From: Dromaius novaehollandiae
Taxonomy: Eukaryota; Chordata; Aves; Casuariiformes; Dromaiidae
Assembly: GCF_036370855.1 (NCBI RefSeq)
Contig: NC_088132.1
Coordinates: 62,100,841 to 62,164,840 of the forward strand
Direction of reading: 5' to 3'
Length of the DNA stretch: 64,000 bases
A program made the translations under genes and the position numbers. A model generated the notes under the pieces. It worked only from the letters and a program-made list of their open reading frames with translations. It had not been told where the DNA came from and did not search any database. This document shows, piece by piece, positions 38,350 to 50,506 of this stretch (the stretch's first letter is position 1; each line of letters opens with the position of its first letter).

Positions 38350-39871
38350 CGAATGATTCATATTGTTCAGTGGTAGATGGAAAAAATCAATTGGCAGGAT
38401 CATTTTCACATATGCTGTCTGAAGCTACGTTTGGTCCTGGTAGTAAAATTTCTGTAGCTATTACATAAAGATGCCCACTAAAAAGTTTTTTTTTTATTTC
38501 AGAAAAACATTCCTAAACAATGTGAATATCTGAAAAATAAAGCTGTCATTTGGAGAAGTTTATTGTGTAAGGACAGCCAGGAATAATTGGCTCTAACAGC
38601 AGGAAATTTGGAGCAGCTGAAGGTAGTTCAAAATAACAAAGCTATCTACAGCAAGTTCTTTTTCCTTCCTCTCTATAAGAAAAACTTCAAAGGAAGACGG
38701 GCATTTACTGGCATTCCACCTCAGCACCTTATATTTTAGGTAACACCACTTGAACAATGTTATATTACTTGAGTGTATTCTAAACTTTGTTACATGTATT
38801 GAAAAAAATAAAAAAAAAACAAAAAAACCCCAAAACTTTTGCATAAAGCAGCTGCTTGGTTCACCTTTGGCTAGGTGCCTGTCCTGATGACTGGGGGGGA
38901 GGAAGCAGGGGGCAGGGGGGACAACTTCTATGCACATTAGAAGCAATGAAACCTCTTTAGATTATACATACAAGAGTTCCCTAATGTTTAGGGTACCGAG
39001 TATATGTTCAACAGCTTTACAGATACTGACACAGCTTTAGAATTTCTAAGCAGAATTTAAATTACCATTAGAAAATACTTAAAACTTTTCAGGAAATCCT
39101 CCAAACGAAACGTAAACTCATGTCATGCTGTCTTCCTGACTTACAAAGCAGGCAAGAGTAATCCTAAGGTAAGTATGGACTAAAAAATCTTATCTAAACA
39201 TGTGTTATATATGGATTCCAGTAGTGACAATCTAAAACTCAGGGTTACACTATTCATCATTTTCATTGAAAACATTCCTTTCATGTGTTTATCCACCAAC
39301 CATAACGGAGAGAAAAAGGACAATAATGTAAGCTGCTTGCTACAGAAGTCTATAGTGAAAAAAAGACTTAAAACAGTTTTATTTCCTTTTTCCATGCAAC
39401 TTTTCTACTTTGTGTCATGAAGAGGAAAAACAGGATGAAAGTTAAGATCTACACTCAATATGAGGTAAGACTGAACAAATATTGTTCCCTGGAAGGGACC
39501 CCAAAAGACTTTCAGGCCAACTAAAGCAACTACTTAAACACAGATGTGAGAAGCAGCTAGTCTAGTATTAATATGAGAACGTGCAATAAAGCATATGACA
39601 ATAAAATACACAGTTCTTTTTCCTCATTTTTACTAAATAGAATTTTTCATGAAATAAAAGGAAGTTTACTGTATTGCTGTGAAACACAATAAAAAGTTAC
39701 TATAATGTAGTATGAGAACTCTTAAATGTTTTTCAGTATCTTTAGCCACAAACAAAGGTGCAATAAAACTCCTCATACTTGAATAATCATTTGTAGAATT
39801 GTGAAAGATTTTTAAAAACATGTTAAGGGTCTTTGAAGTATTCTTGTATAACGCATTTTAAATTTTCTCAC

Positions 39872-39993
39872 CTATTCACCGATGGTAGAAGTGAAAGCAA
39901 TGCCAAAGCAGAAAGTTTTCGTCTTTCTGGCTGAGTGATGTTATCCATCCGATCAACCCACATTTCAATCATGTTACCGAGAATTTGGTCCAA
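39872..39993 (-). CDS. IPO11: IPO11 coding exon 9 of this window (about residues 821-861)
   Basis: 122 bases: 40 codons plus the first two bases (AG) of a Ser codon. Translation begins LDQILGNMIEMWVDRMDNIT, continues QPERRKLSALAL and ends LSLLPSVN. MWVDRMDNITQPERRK is a strongly conserved importin-11 segment. The acceptor is TTTTCGCAG and the donor is AATAG|GTGAGAA. This donor opens the 20 kb intron that hosts LRRC70, so it is the donor that would be used in any IPO11-LRRC70 readthrough. Confidence 0.97.
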
Positions 39994-41754
39994 CTGCGAA
40001 AAGAATACATTTTGTATAGTTAATTTACAGATAAACTGCTTTGTTGTATCGGAAGGTAAATGAAAACAGAACGTTTCACTTAACGCGTACCTACTTAATT
40101 TAGTGTATTAGAAAATCACTTAATTTAACAATCAATTTGGAGACATTCAGTCTGGGAAAGTCACCATGCAGTCATGTATGCATGACAAATTTGCAGCAAC
40201 AGTCTATTTGTATCTTCTATGACAGTGCTTCCAGGCCCTGAGGACTCCCTCCCCTCATACACACGCATGCCAATTGTCTATTAATTGTAACCCAGAAGTT
40301 AGAAATACTTTTAATACAGGGACAGAATACTGAATTACTTGAACATTTTTCCTATAAAAATTTAACAGATATAAATCATGTAAATTTGTGCTTTTACCTT
40401 CACTGGTGACAAACAAAACAAACAGAAAACCTGCATTAACCTATTTGAAAATCCTATTTTACCCAAGGATAAGAAGTTTACTAAATTTCACTGAAAGACA
40501 AGGTGAAACACTTGTGGCATGAAAGCCTATTAGTGAAAGATAGCCTCTTTAACCTGGTGCCCAGATGCTTGCACTGCTTGATTTAGAGTAGGAAGTGAAA
40601 CATTTGGTTATGTTTGTTTGCTTGGCACAGTTACATAAAATAGTAAAACTAAGATAATGATACCAGGTCTGCAACTACTAGAAGGAGCCGGACGACTGGC
40701 ACCCAGTCTGCAAATACATAGCAGCCATCTGACAAAGCCAGAATGCACAGACACCTAAGACAATCCAGAACAGACTGACGCTTAGCTATGAAAAAAGGAT
40801 GTAATCTTCTGGACAGTGCTGGTTCTGAGCCACAAGAAAGCATACATAAACACCAGTGATATTCAGTGGAGCTCAGGAAAGAAAGATGCCCACTTTAGTT
40901 TTGGCTTCTCTTGTCAAACAGCTCTGGAACCTGGTCATCTCTGCCTCGGGGACTAAGAACTATCAAAGCTTGTCATCAGAGCTAAGAACACAGCATGAGA
41001 CTCACCACATGGTGCACCTGAAGCTTTAGCAATGTGTTTGATTCATGCTTAATTTTCAGTTAGCAGATAGATTACCTAGCAGTTGAGCATAAATGACTTA
41101 AGTTCTGAGACTTGTCCTTGTCTTAGTCTTTCAGAATATTCCTATCACAGCAGTCCTCAGTTCCCTAATAATAACAGCAGCATGTTGTGCAAGGAACACA
41201 CATACACACAAAGACACAGTTAAAACGGTTTCCAAATCTGAATGAATATTTCTGCTAGGGTATGTGAATAAAGGCTAATCACAGAGAACACAAAAAGCCA
41301 GCAAAGATAAGAAACAATGACAGGCAGAAGAACCTTAGTAACCTAATCAGTGAAAAAGAAGCACAGGGAATCAGCAGCCACTCCTAGAGACTACCAAAGG
41401 AGAACAATTAGACCATTGTCCCTGGTGTGAAACCATCAAGATGAGTCAAGGAAAGAAGCTTTCACCATGTAGTGCCATGCAAATTAAAGGAACTGATTAT
41501 AGGATGCAGAGGAAAGATTTAGAGACTGGGTAAAGCTTATGGGATGTTTCAGGGGGATTGTGGAACGTACAAAACGTATTAAAGATGTTCAGGGGGAGGA
41601 CCAAAGGAGGGGGAAAGGGAGGGATCAAGTTGGATCAGGGAGGAACAAGCATGGAAAATATAGGGAAAAGTTCTTCAAAAGAATACAAGAATGCCAAAAG
41701 AAGGCAAGACTTCAATATGCAGTCCAGTTGAAATACCAAGACAAACATCCTTAC
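39994..41754 (-). other. IPO11 intron (1.8 kb)
   Basis: Non-coding. A purine-rich stretch at about 41540-41690 (GGGGGAGGACCAAAGGAGGG) sits directly downstream of the exon donor at 41755. No repeat family is recognised. Confidence 0.85.
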
Positions 41755-41868
41755 CTCCTGACCCAATTCACAAGCCATCTGGCTCAAAAGTAATGAAAAA
41801 AAACTTGTATTTTGTAGAAGAACTCTACCCATGACCCCCAGATAAGTAGACATCACCATTGGATATCT
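41755..41868 (-). CDS. IPO11: IPO11 coding exon 8 of this window (about residues 783-820)
   Basis: 114 bases, 38 codons, phase 0 at both ends. Translation starts RYPMVMSTYLGVMGRVLLQN and ends SQMACELGQE. The acceptor is TGTTTCAG and the donor is GAG|GTAAGG. The C-terminal end of the exon (SQMACELGQE) differs more from the human sequence I recall than the rest does, as expected for a loop between HEAT repeats. Confidence 0.96.
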
Positions 41869-43917
41869 CTGAAACAAAAGTAAACCAGAAAAAATTTTTA
41901 GTTTAACTAAGGAAAAAAAAAATTAACATACAACACAGAAATACATGGAACATACTTGCATGCATCCTTGATTGATGTATTTTATTAAATTAGAAATTAT
42001 AAACTGTACTGTAAAAGCCACTCAGAACACAATAGTGAGGAGTTATTACCAAGGAGTTTCCTGGTTCTTAAAACAGGAAAACTATGGCAATCTCAAATTC
42101 AGTTTTCACAAACAGCAAAGACAACTCAGAGTGCTTACATTACATTTTAAATCCTGCAGCTTAAGGAAAAACAATATACTGTACTGTTAGAAATGTCTTT
42201 TAAAGTTGATTATGATTCAAAATTACTATTTTAATGACATTTTGAAAAGCTTAATATTTCTAAAATTAAACACTTTCTTAGAGAATTTATATACATTTGC
42301 CAAAAACTAACTTGCCAATGTCTCAAAGCTAACTGGATGCAGTAAAAAACTCATTAGTTTATTATGGTTAGTTATTACTTTTCATTTTAAAAGAAACTAC
42401 AAATCCATTTGTATTAAATCCAGCATTTAGCAAGACAAAAGCAAATATTTTGTGGAACTGCTTACTTGAAAAACAAAAAGCCAACATTTACCTGAAAAAG
42501 CTATTACTGAAAATGCAAGATTAGTACATTTTTGAATATTAGGAAGTGAATTAATTATGGTCTTAAATCAGAATATGTTTTTAATAATCTACTCTCCAGT
42601 TTTAATCTGTATAGTTTTGTATCTTTCCTCAAACTGCAAACTGTTTAAATTGTCTTTTTTGTATTTTGTACAGCAACCAATACATTGCTAAGTAATATTA
42701 CTTGGTTTAATCTTGGGAGTATCTCAGTTAACTCAATGACAATTGGAGCCAAATACTGATACTTTGAAGTCTTCAACTCTGAAAGAGGCAAAGGTTTTGC
42801 TCAAAAAGTCATAAGCATAGTCAATTCCACGCACTGACTTTTCTGACAGAAGTAATTTTTCTCCTGTTAGCGCTGCAAGGTTCAACAGTTAAAAAAACAT
42901 ACTGTATTTTAATTCTTTTGGTCCAACACCTGAATTTCTTGAAGGCAAAGAGTTGCACAAAAATCACTGGCAGAAGGAGAGAACAAATGAAGGCAGGGTA
43001 TTAAAATAGTTCAGACAAGCATTTTGAATATCTCAAGATGATGCAGTGTACCTCATATGCATGTTATTTCCTCTTCTGCGATCTTTCTCTGTCTGAAGAT
43101 ACAACTTGGATAGCAAAGACCCCTCCCACTGCAGTAGCCACTTAGAGGTCTAAAAATTCACTCAATTATTCCATTAACGTGGGGAAATAAGGTACACCCT
43201 AGCTACTACTATGAATTTAGAAATTATATTGCTCATTTATACCTTTTAAAAAACATAAAAAATGCTCAGAAAAAATGCATTTTAAAACTGAATATAAGAT
43301 CCCACATATATGAGTGAAGTAAGTATTTAACTAGAGTGTATGGAGTGCTTATATAACAGCAGCACTGAAAGGAAGAACTTAAGACCATCTAAGTGAAAAA
43401 AAATCTGAAAGCCTGTATCTCAAATGGAGCATAATCACATCCTTCAGCTCTTGTTAGTTACACCAGTTAGAACAAGAAGCTGAAGACAATCTCTTTCCTT
43501 TCCAGTTTGTTTTCCTCTGGCGCATGTGACACTTAACAAGGGGTAGTTCAAGTGTCTTAAACAAAACCCGACAATGAAAAACCTTCAACACCTACAAAAA
43601 GATCTGACAGAGTATTATCGGTGTAGCCATGCTATATTTTCAGTTTTAACAGTTAAGAAACAGAATAAAATGTGTCATTTCATTGAAATAAACACTGGAT
43701 GACAGCATAAGCGATGAAATACCCTGCTTTAACAACTCTTGGTGCTACTCTGTTACTATCTGACAGTTACTTTATAAGTCTATAAAAACCTAGTAGAGGC
43801 ACTTAGAACTAGAAAGAAAGAAAATAATGTCAAAATGAGAAAGTTAGGCCAGAGAGCTGAGAGTACCTTCCTGCTGGTAACAAAGAGTTGAGAGCAGTTA
43901 AAAATAATAATTCTTAC
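41869..43917 (-). other. IPO11 intron (2.0 kb)
   Basis: AT-rich intron. I see no gene, repeat or unusual structure in it. Confidence 0.85.
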
Positions 43918-44013
43918 CTCCCCATCTATGATCCCCCTGAATACTGATGGAAGAAGAGGTTGAAACATTTGAGGCCCCAAAACTGGGTTTACTTTTAGGA
44001 CATTTTCCACAAC
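43918..44013 (-). CDS. IPO11: IPO11 coding exon 7 of this window (about residues 751-782)
   Basis: 96 bases, 32 codons, phase 0 at both ends. Translation starts VVENVLKVNPVLGPQMFQPL and ends VFRGIIDGE. The LKVNPxLGPQMFQP stretch is highly characteristic of importin-11. The acceptor is TTTTTAAG and the donor is GAG|GTAAGAAT. Confidence 0.97.
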
Positions 44014-44876
44014 CTTAAAAAGGAAAGCAAATTAGACTGTAAGTATATTTAGAAATTCTAACAGAGATTTAAAACTACATATACTGGTCTATAAATAGTC
44101 CTGCTAGTAGGATGTTTGCTGTAAAAAGTAGGATTACAATTCATTTCAGAAGAGCTCAAAGCTGAAAGCACACTCTAGTGAAGTATTCTGCAAGCCCGAT
44201 CTGCATAATGGAACTGACACACTGTAAGAACTGACATGCCAAGTGAAATTAAGGGTCCACCGAGCCAAGCACCACCACCTCCTCCTAGCCCTGGCCAAAC
44301 CGGCAAGCCAGGGCTCTGGGAAAAGCAGCTTGATGAGGGGAGCTGAAGGGAGGAATCCCAGCAGTTTGGGCCTTATTTCTATTCCTTTGTCCTGTCACCA
44401 CTGGATGGGACCTACCAGCTCCCTGGATGCGTTCATGAAACCACGAGTGCTCTCAGATGTGCTAGGCTCAGTGCCCTGCTCTGGTTCCCTAGTTTTACGT
44501 TCTTAACCGTCTGCTTCTCAGCTCTCTCCTTCTGTTTCTAAGCTGTTCTCTGAAACACTTTCCTGTGTTCTTAGGGCATTTTCTTCCCTCCTGCTTATTT
44601 GGGCTCTCCCCTTGCCAAGATGAAGAGGGGAGGAGGCTGTGAGGAAAATGGGCTGATAGCTATCCCACTCCTAGGGGAGATAAGAACAGAGACCGTATGC
44701 AGATGCGTACAGAAAAGTAAGAATGGGGAGAGCATATATAGTTCTTCCCCTAAAAACTCTTCTTAGTGTCTAATTACTTTCAGCTCAGGGGGACTTCCTG
44801 CTTGAATTACTCTTCTGTGGTCTTGTTCAGTCTCCCTTGAATCTACATACATGAAACAATCCTGCTGCTTTAACAG

Positions 44877-44900
44877 TTTTTTTTTTTTAAAAAAAAAAAA
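44877..44900. repeat. Perfect T12A12 palindrome
   Basis: Twelve T followed directly by twelve A, a 24-base self-complementary block in the intron between IPO11 exons 7 and 6 of this window. Confidence 0.97.
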
Positions 44901-45009
44901 CCACACTCACTCCTACTAGCTTCATTTAACAGCTCCTAGTCACTTGAAATATGTTAAACAGCAGTCCGCTTTCCATGCCACTCAGTTTTGTAGACCACTA
45001 ACATACCGA

Positions 45010-45290
45010 TCTTTTCCCTCCAAGTCATCTTTTTTTAGCTAACTCATCTGTTCCTTGTACAGAAGCTTTTTAAAGCTTTGATGGTCCTTCCTGCTCTTAT
45101 CTGAACTTTTTAAAAATCCACTATACCCTTTCTGAGATGAAGGGAACAGAGCTGTACACAACATTAGAACTGGGCAAATCATGCATGTCCTCTATTCCTC
45201 CCAGTAACTCCTACTATTTTTTGCTCTTTTAGACTGCTATTGCGCTAAAGGTCCTAGAACCAAATGATCTTTTCTCTTATAAGTGGTAAT
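45010..45290 (-). mobile_element. Ancient CR1-type LINE remnant (ORF2 fragment)
   Basis: The plus strand resembles the antisense of the same old CR1-like family as at 7555-8010. Matching stretches are CTTATCTGAACTTTTTAAAA, CCACTATACCCTTTCTGAGA and a following GGAACAGAGCTGTACACA, which corresponds to an antisense EYCVQFW-type motif. It is strongly decayed, and the coordinates are approximate. Confidence 0.6.
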
Positions 45291-47421
45291 GACTAGCAAC
45301 AATCTCTCTTGGCAGTGTTCAAAGCCCAAGGAACAGATATCCAAGAAATTAATTCATGATTGTGCCAAAAGCATCCCCAGACAGCTTTGGTTTTCTTAAT
45401 AAAGGGATGTTCTTCAAAAACTTGTTGGATAATGGAATGATTATTGCACAAAGGGGAAAAACTTCTTTTATTGCAGGCCTCCTTACCTAATAAGCTGAAA
45501 CATTCCAAAATAGGATGCTGTAAACAGTAGCTTTACTGTTCCTGAATATGAAGCAGAAATTAAAACATTCAAGAATTTCAGTTTTCAAAGTCCTATGCCT
45601 CTCATAAGAATTTTAAAAGCAACCACAGGAAAGCAAAGATTCTTTGACAACTAAATAAGCAGTTCTGCTCAACAACCTCTTTCCAACCAGAAAAGATGTA
45701 TTCATTTACCTAAACCATTTCAGCCAGACATTTTAGCAGAAAGATGAATGGAATTGTTTAATTTTCATGCCCTATGAATAAATTCCCTCATTTCTTAAAC
45801 ACTTGCCATTGTTGCCGACAGAATAAACCACTTCAACTGTTGTAAAATACCCATAAATCCAGTCTTTATGTACACATACCTCCAAAACCCACTTAACTCA
45901 CTGCAATCCATTGAAAAGATTGTTACTTTTTGCCCACTGTTACCCTTTACTTCATTTGCTCTACTGCTTTTCTCCTTTCTCTTTTAAATACTACTCAAAA
46001 TAATTAATTCTCAGTTATTACCTCTGCCATAAAGATGTAAGAAACAAAATTGTTTCTCCACTTTATTTTTGACCATTCCTTCTTTTTTTGGTTTTATTCC
46101 TATGGACTTGCTTACAGTGTCAGTTATCCTTGGATAAAGCATCAACAAATTAACACTCTAATTTCTCCTTCAGATAATTTAAGAATATGTTAAATCAAAT
46201 CACACCAAGCCCACAATATATCTCGCCACTCTGAATTACTCTTTTTCAGCTTTATCACTTTTACTATTTTAACATCTATCTTCAATCCAACCAATACTGT
46301 AGGAAAATATTTCAGAGAACACTCCTCGATGTTTCTTGTTCCCAATGTCTATTTATTTTAGCTTTTTGATTAAAAGGCAGAACAGTTGCACTTGACAAAA
46401 CATTCTCTTTTCGTAAAAATACTTATATTGATTATATTTTAGTTATTCCTCTAGAAGCAGGCAGATATGCTAGGAATTAGGAACTGTTCAAATTGAAGTG
46501 AACAAATTTTGAGGGTAACAGAAGACCATACTGAGACCCGAATGGATAATGGATACTATCCTAGCAGCATCATTCCACCCTAGGAATCTGTTTAAAACTT
46601 GCTGCATCAAACATATGTGCAACTATAGACTCCAAATAATAGTACCAGTAGAAAGGAATTGATGTTTTAGTTACAGAACTTGAATGCTTATGCTCCGAGT
46701 TCCTCACAAATGGGCAGAACATCAATTTATCCTGTTTTCCTCTCCTGGGATTCTGTAAGCAGTTGTGAAGCCAACAAAGAGATAGGTGAGCTCTAATTTC
46801 TGCCTCCTGAGGCCCCCTCCAACTTAAAATGGGAGAAAACAATGAATTGAAACTTTCTTTTCTGCTTCCTTATAATGAAGTAAACTGTCAGTGAATTGTC
46901 CATCAGAGATGCTATCTCATAGAAAAGTAGGACTCAGGACTACAGAAAAGTCAGTAAAACAGCAAGGGGGGAAAAATCATCATTTAAAATAACAAGTTTT
47001 CAATTACAATATATGCAAAAAATAAGATAATCCTGAATGTAAAACAATATCTGATTTCTTTGCACATTTTTATTTTTTGTATGTCTATTTTGGGAGTGGA
47101 ATGTTTGACTTTGAATACAAGCTGGTCTTCTGCTCTATTTTTGCATTATCTTGCCTCACAGTTCCACCTGCCTGAATGAGAACTCTAATCCCAAGTTTCT
47201 GTGTTTCTTGTACATTTACATTTCTATCACCTCAGAGAACTGCATCTAAATACACCTGTATCTTAGGCTGGATAATGAACTGGTCACAATCAGACTGCTG
47301 TCCCAGCTCCTTCATTTGCTTCTCAATGACTGCAGCAACGCAAGTCATTCCTTTCAACAGGGGCACAGTATTACTGACTGACAGTGTCTTGCCCTCTGTG
47401 CAGCCAATTTTTGGTTTTCAA

Positions 47422-47606
47422 TTTTTTTTTTTTCCTGAAGGTACCTGAGCAACTACCTTGTAGGGGGCAACTCACGGTATTTCACCCATATGTGAAGCAG
47501 CAAATCCCAACTCCAACTTTGGACATAAGGCATAAAACCAAACCAGAAAAAAAAAAAAAAATCACCTCATTTCATATTCTGGTAAACTTGGGGGGGGGGG
47601 GGGGGG
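47422..47606. repeat. Cluster of homopolymers: T12, A15 and G17
   Basis: T12 at 47422-47433, A15 at 47547-47561 and G17 at 47590-47606 within 185 bases. The G17 run is the longest G homopolymer in the window and is a likely assembly or length-polymorphism site. Confidence 0.95.
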
Positions 47607-49708
47607 AACCACACAACTGTCTTCCAAGTATGATCACCCTTATTGCACATATTTGCTACTGAGAGTTTAAAACTAATCCATAAACCTCAAATAAAGCATG
47701 CAAGCATCATTCATGAATATGTTCGACTTCCAGATACTTAATTAAATTATGCCTGTTAGACAGAAAACAATTTTATCAAAACCTTCACCCTAAATAGGAA
47801 CTTCATTACCTCCTGGAATTTTTCAAAAGGCACATTCACGTTTTATATTTCAAGCATGAGGGTATGAATTTCTTATCATCTCTTCCATAGTACCATTCAA
47901 AGTTTTTTGGAAAAAAAGCTTTTAAATAACTTGAAAAAACTCTAGCAACTCCATTTAAGCAGTTGTTGCTATTACAACAGCGGCTCATGACAAATACAAA
48001 GATTGGTTCAATATGATGTCACAGTAAAAAGTCAAGTACACTACACAAAGAAATAGGATAGGGAGAGTATGTGCAGCCAGTATTCAGTAAAGACTGGAAC
48101 CTTGGCTATGGAGCTAAGTTCTAGCAGTCATGCAGAAAGGCACCAAAAAGTGAAACTTGATCTCCTGATGCTTATTTAATCTAGTCTTTAATTATAAAAA
48201 TCACCTAAATAGTTTTTTTTTTTTTTTTAAATAATCCACATACATATGCAGACTTCTTAATTAACTTTTATCTTGTTAGTCTGTTAAATATAGTTAAAAA
48301 TTCAATTGTGTGATTATTTTTCCTTACTGCTAATGAACACTGAAAAGATAAACTAATATTTCAAAATTGTTAAAAGATATACTGTGAAGTTAAGATTTTT
48401 TTTTCTTGTTTGTATGAGCAAAGGGATGGATACTGGTTGACAGTGTACAAAGCCCAAAGAGCTTTGGATGGTTAGACATAGTTATTACATAGTTAATTAT
48501 CTTTTCACATTTTAATTAGAAACATTCAAAATGAACTCTGATTATTAATATGCAAGTATTGCTTTAAAAATTATAGGATTGAATTATTTAAAACTGCACT
48601 TTCATCCAAATAATAAAAAGTAGAATAAAATAAACTTAATTCTGAACCAAGCTGAAAAATGGAATTGTACAGCTCCTAAAATTCATTTATCACAAATTAA
48701 TTTTGCCTTTTTATTTTGTAATTCAAAGTGCGATTATCCTTTATATTTTGGCCAACTTAACTAAACTTCTCCATGTAGAATTTTTCTAGCTCACATCGTA
48801 CTCTCCATTCTAAAATTAAATTAGAATTGAATTTTAGTTGGTTTTCTACCTATTCCAAGAGTACACTGATAGCCAAAGATTAAACCTATTTTAAGTCACT
48901 TTGATCTAAACACTCTCCTTGTTTTGTCTGAATGTTACTGTGTATTGAAGAATGTTGACACAACCTTTTTTCAATACGGTACGTATATCACAAGACATCT
49001 AATTTATACACATTCTCCATATAGTGCTCTAAGATTTTCTGAGGACAATACCATCTTTGCAATACAGTGATTGGCCACCTGTCTGTAAAGGTTAGGTGTG
49101 CTGTTACCAGGCCATGATACAATTAAAATAGTTGTTTTAGTTTGTTCTATTTTCATGCAGGTCTAAGACATCATTAACTTACTTTCTCTATCCATCTACA
49201 AAATAATCAAACACCATGAGTCTCAGGAACTCTTAATGCAAATCCACCAGTACAAAGAGGGCTTGGAGTAACTTATAATTCTTTTACCCAAGGACCACAC
49301 CTTGGGATAACATGAAGTAAAGGAAGCATTGCAGAGAGGGTACTAAAACAGAGCATTAGGCGATATCTTTCAAGGTACTCTATACGGCTATGCTAGCTTG
49401 TCTTGGGACGACAATTAGGGGTTTTTTTTGAGAGTGAGTCTCTGTGTATCCATATACATTCCCTCAATACATATACACCCCATCTCCACAAACAGATAAT
49501 TTAAACACATAACTTAAAACACCTCAGGCTCTAACAGCTAAATAAGACCTGTTTGTTTTGCTTTAGCTTTTTTTTTTTTTTAAACATGTTTTACCTTCAT
49601 CGTACTTTAAAATATTACTCAAAACTGACAAAACTCTAGTACGTTATTTAGGATAAGAATGACAGAGCTGAATATCTGTGCATTAACATCATTTTGATTA
49701 CACACTAC

Positions 49709-49789
49709 CTTTAAAACTTGAACTTGACCTTCAGTAGTTATGTCCTTTAAGAGTTCACAAAATGACCGGCACAAGTCAGTGGCATACAT
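49709..49789 (-). CDS. IPO11: IPO11 coding exon 6 of this window (about residues 724-750)
   Basis: 81 bases, 27 codons, phase 0 at both ends. Translation runs MYATDLCRSFCELLKDITTE then GQVQVLK. The acceptor is a TTTTAG just above 49789 and the donor is AAG|GTAGTG, a somewhat weak +4/+5 match. The intron separating it from the previous exon is only 637 bases, the shortest in the window. Confidence 0.95.
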
Positions 49790-49953
49790 CTAAAATCAAA
49801 TGAAAAAATTATGTAAGTATATTTTAATTCTATGTATATGCATTTCAACACTCAACACATTAAGGATTACATATGTCAGAAGAGCCAGCTGTTCTTCAAA
49901 GATCACAGTTGCTGAAACTCATCTTTCCTGAACTGGTTAAATTTAATGAAAGG

Positions 49954-50008
<55 letters not shown>

Positions 50009-50426
50009 AGTTATTCACTTTTTCAACAATTGATCTCAATGAATTTTGTAGGAAAGGCGGCTTGAGAACAAGATATAACAACTCTAGTTGATTTCTTCAT
50101 AGAACTTCTGATCATAACTTGAATCCTGGTAGGATAATTAACAAAGTAGTAACTATCATTACCTTTCATAGGACCTTTTCAGGTATTAAAGTATTAAATC
50201 AATTCACAAAAATCTTAATTCTAAATAATAACTTATCTGAAATCTGATTTTACTGAACGCCCACTATATGCCATAAAGAGCTAACATCAGAAAAGTGTGC
50301 CTATATACACACAAATGTACGAATGAAAGCATGCCTGTTTCTAGGTATGTGATGTTTCCCAATATGAGGGGAAAAACATAGCTGGACAATAAGGAAGGAA
50401 GGAAGCTTTACACAATGGTAACGTAC
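49790..50426 (-). other. IPO11 intron (637 bases)
   Basis: Shortest intron in the window. It is dominated by the T36 run at 49969-50004 and has no other feature. Confidence 0.9.
49969..50004. repeat. Poly(T) run of 36
   Basis: T36 on the plus strand, preceded by TTCTTTTCTT, in the 637-base intron between two IPO11 exons and about 180 bases from the acceptor at 49790. Confidence 0.97.
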
Positions 50427-50506
50427 CTGTAAAAATTCAGATGATGATAAGAAAATATAAGCATTGATGATCTTAAAGCAGTTTTTGAGGTTTTCTGAAC
50501 TCAGCT
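50427..50506 (-). CDS. IPO11: IPO11 coding exon 5 of this window (about residues 697-723)
   Basis: 80 bases: two bases completing Glu, then 26 codons, phase 0 exit. Translation begins LSSENLKNCFKIINAY and ends IFLSSSEFLQ. The acceptor is TTTTTTCCAG and the donor is CAG|GTACGT. It is too short to appear as an ATG-initiated open frame of 60 residues. It was found from the gap in the importin-11 chain and from its splice sites. Confidence 0.94.

Larger units (their letters stand above)
28459..39871 (-). other. Large IPO11 intron, part upstream of LRRC70
   Basis: 11.4 kb holding the CpG-dense block at 29510, A22 at 31222, the exon-like segment at 32309, the LTR-like block at 35276, the G-rich tract at 37620 and the 14-base duplication at 38322. 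A possible tiny CR1 scrap (GGAAGGGACCCCAAAAGA) lies near 39491. No further gene is recognised. Confidence 0.85.
44014..49708 (-). other. IPO11 intron (5.7 kb)
   Basis: It contains a GC-raised block at about 44240-44700 of unknown origin, the T12A12 palindrome, the ancient CR1 remnant at 45010, and the homopolymer cluster at 47422-47606 next to a 61-codon minus-strand open stretch. Confidence 0.85.
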
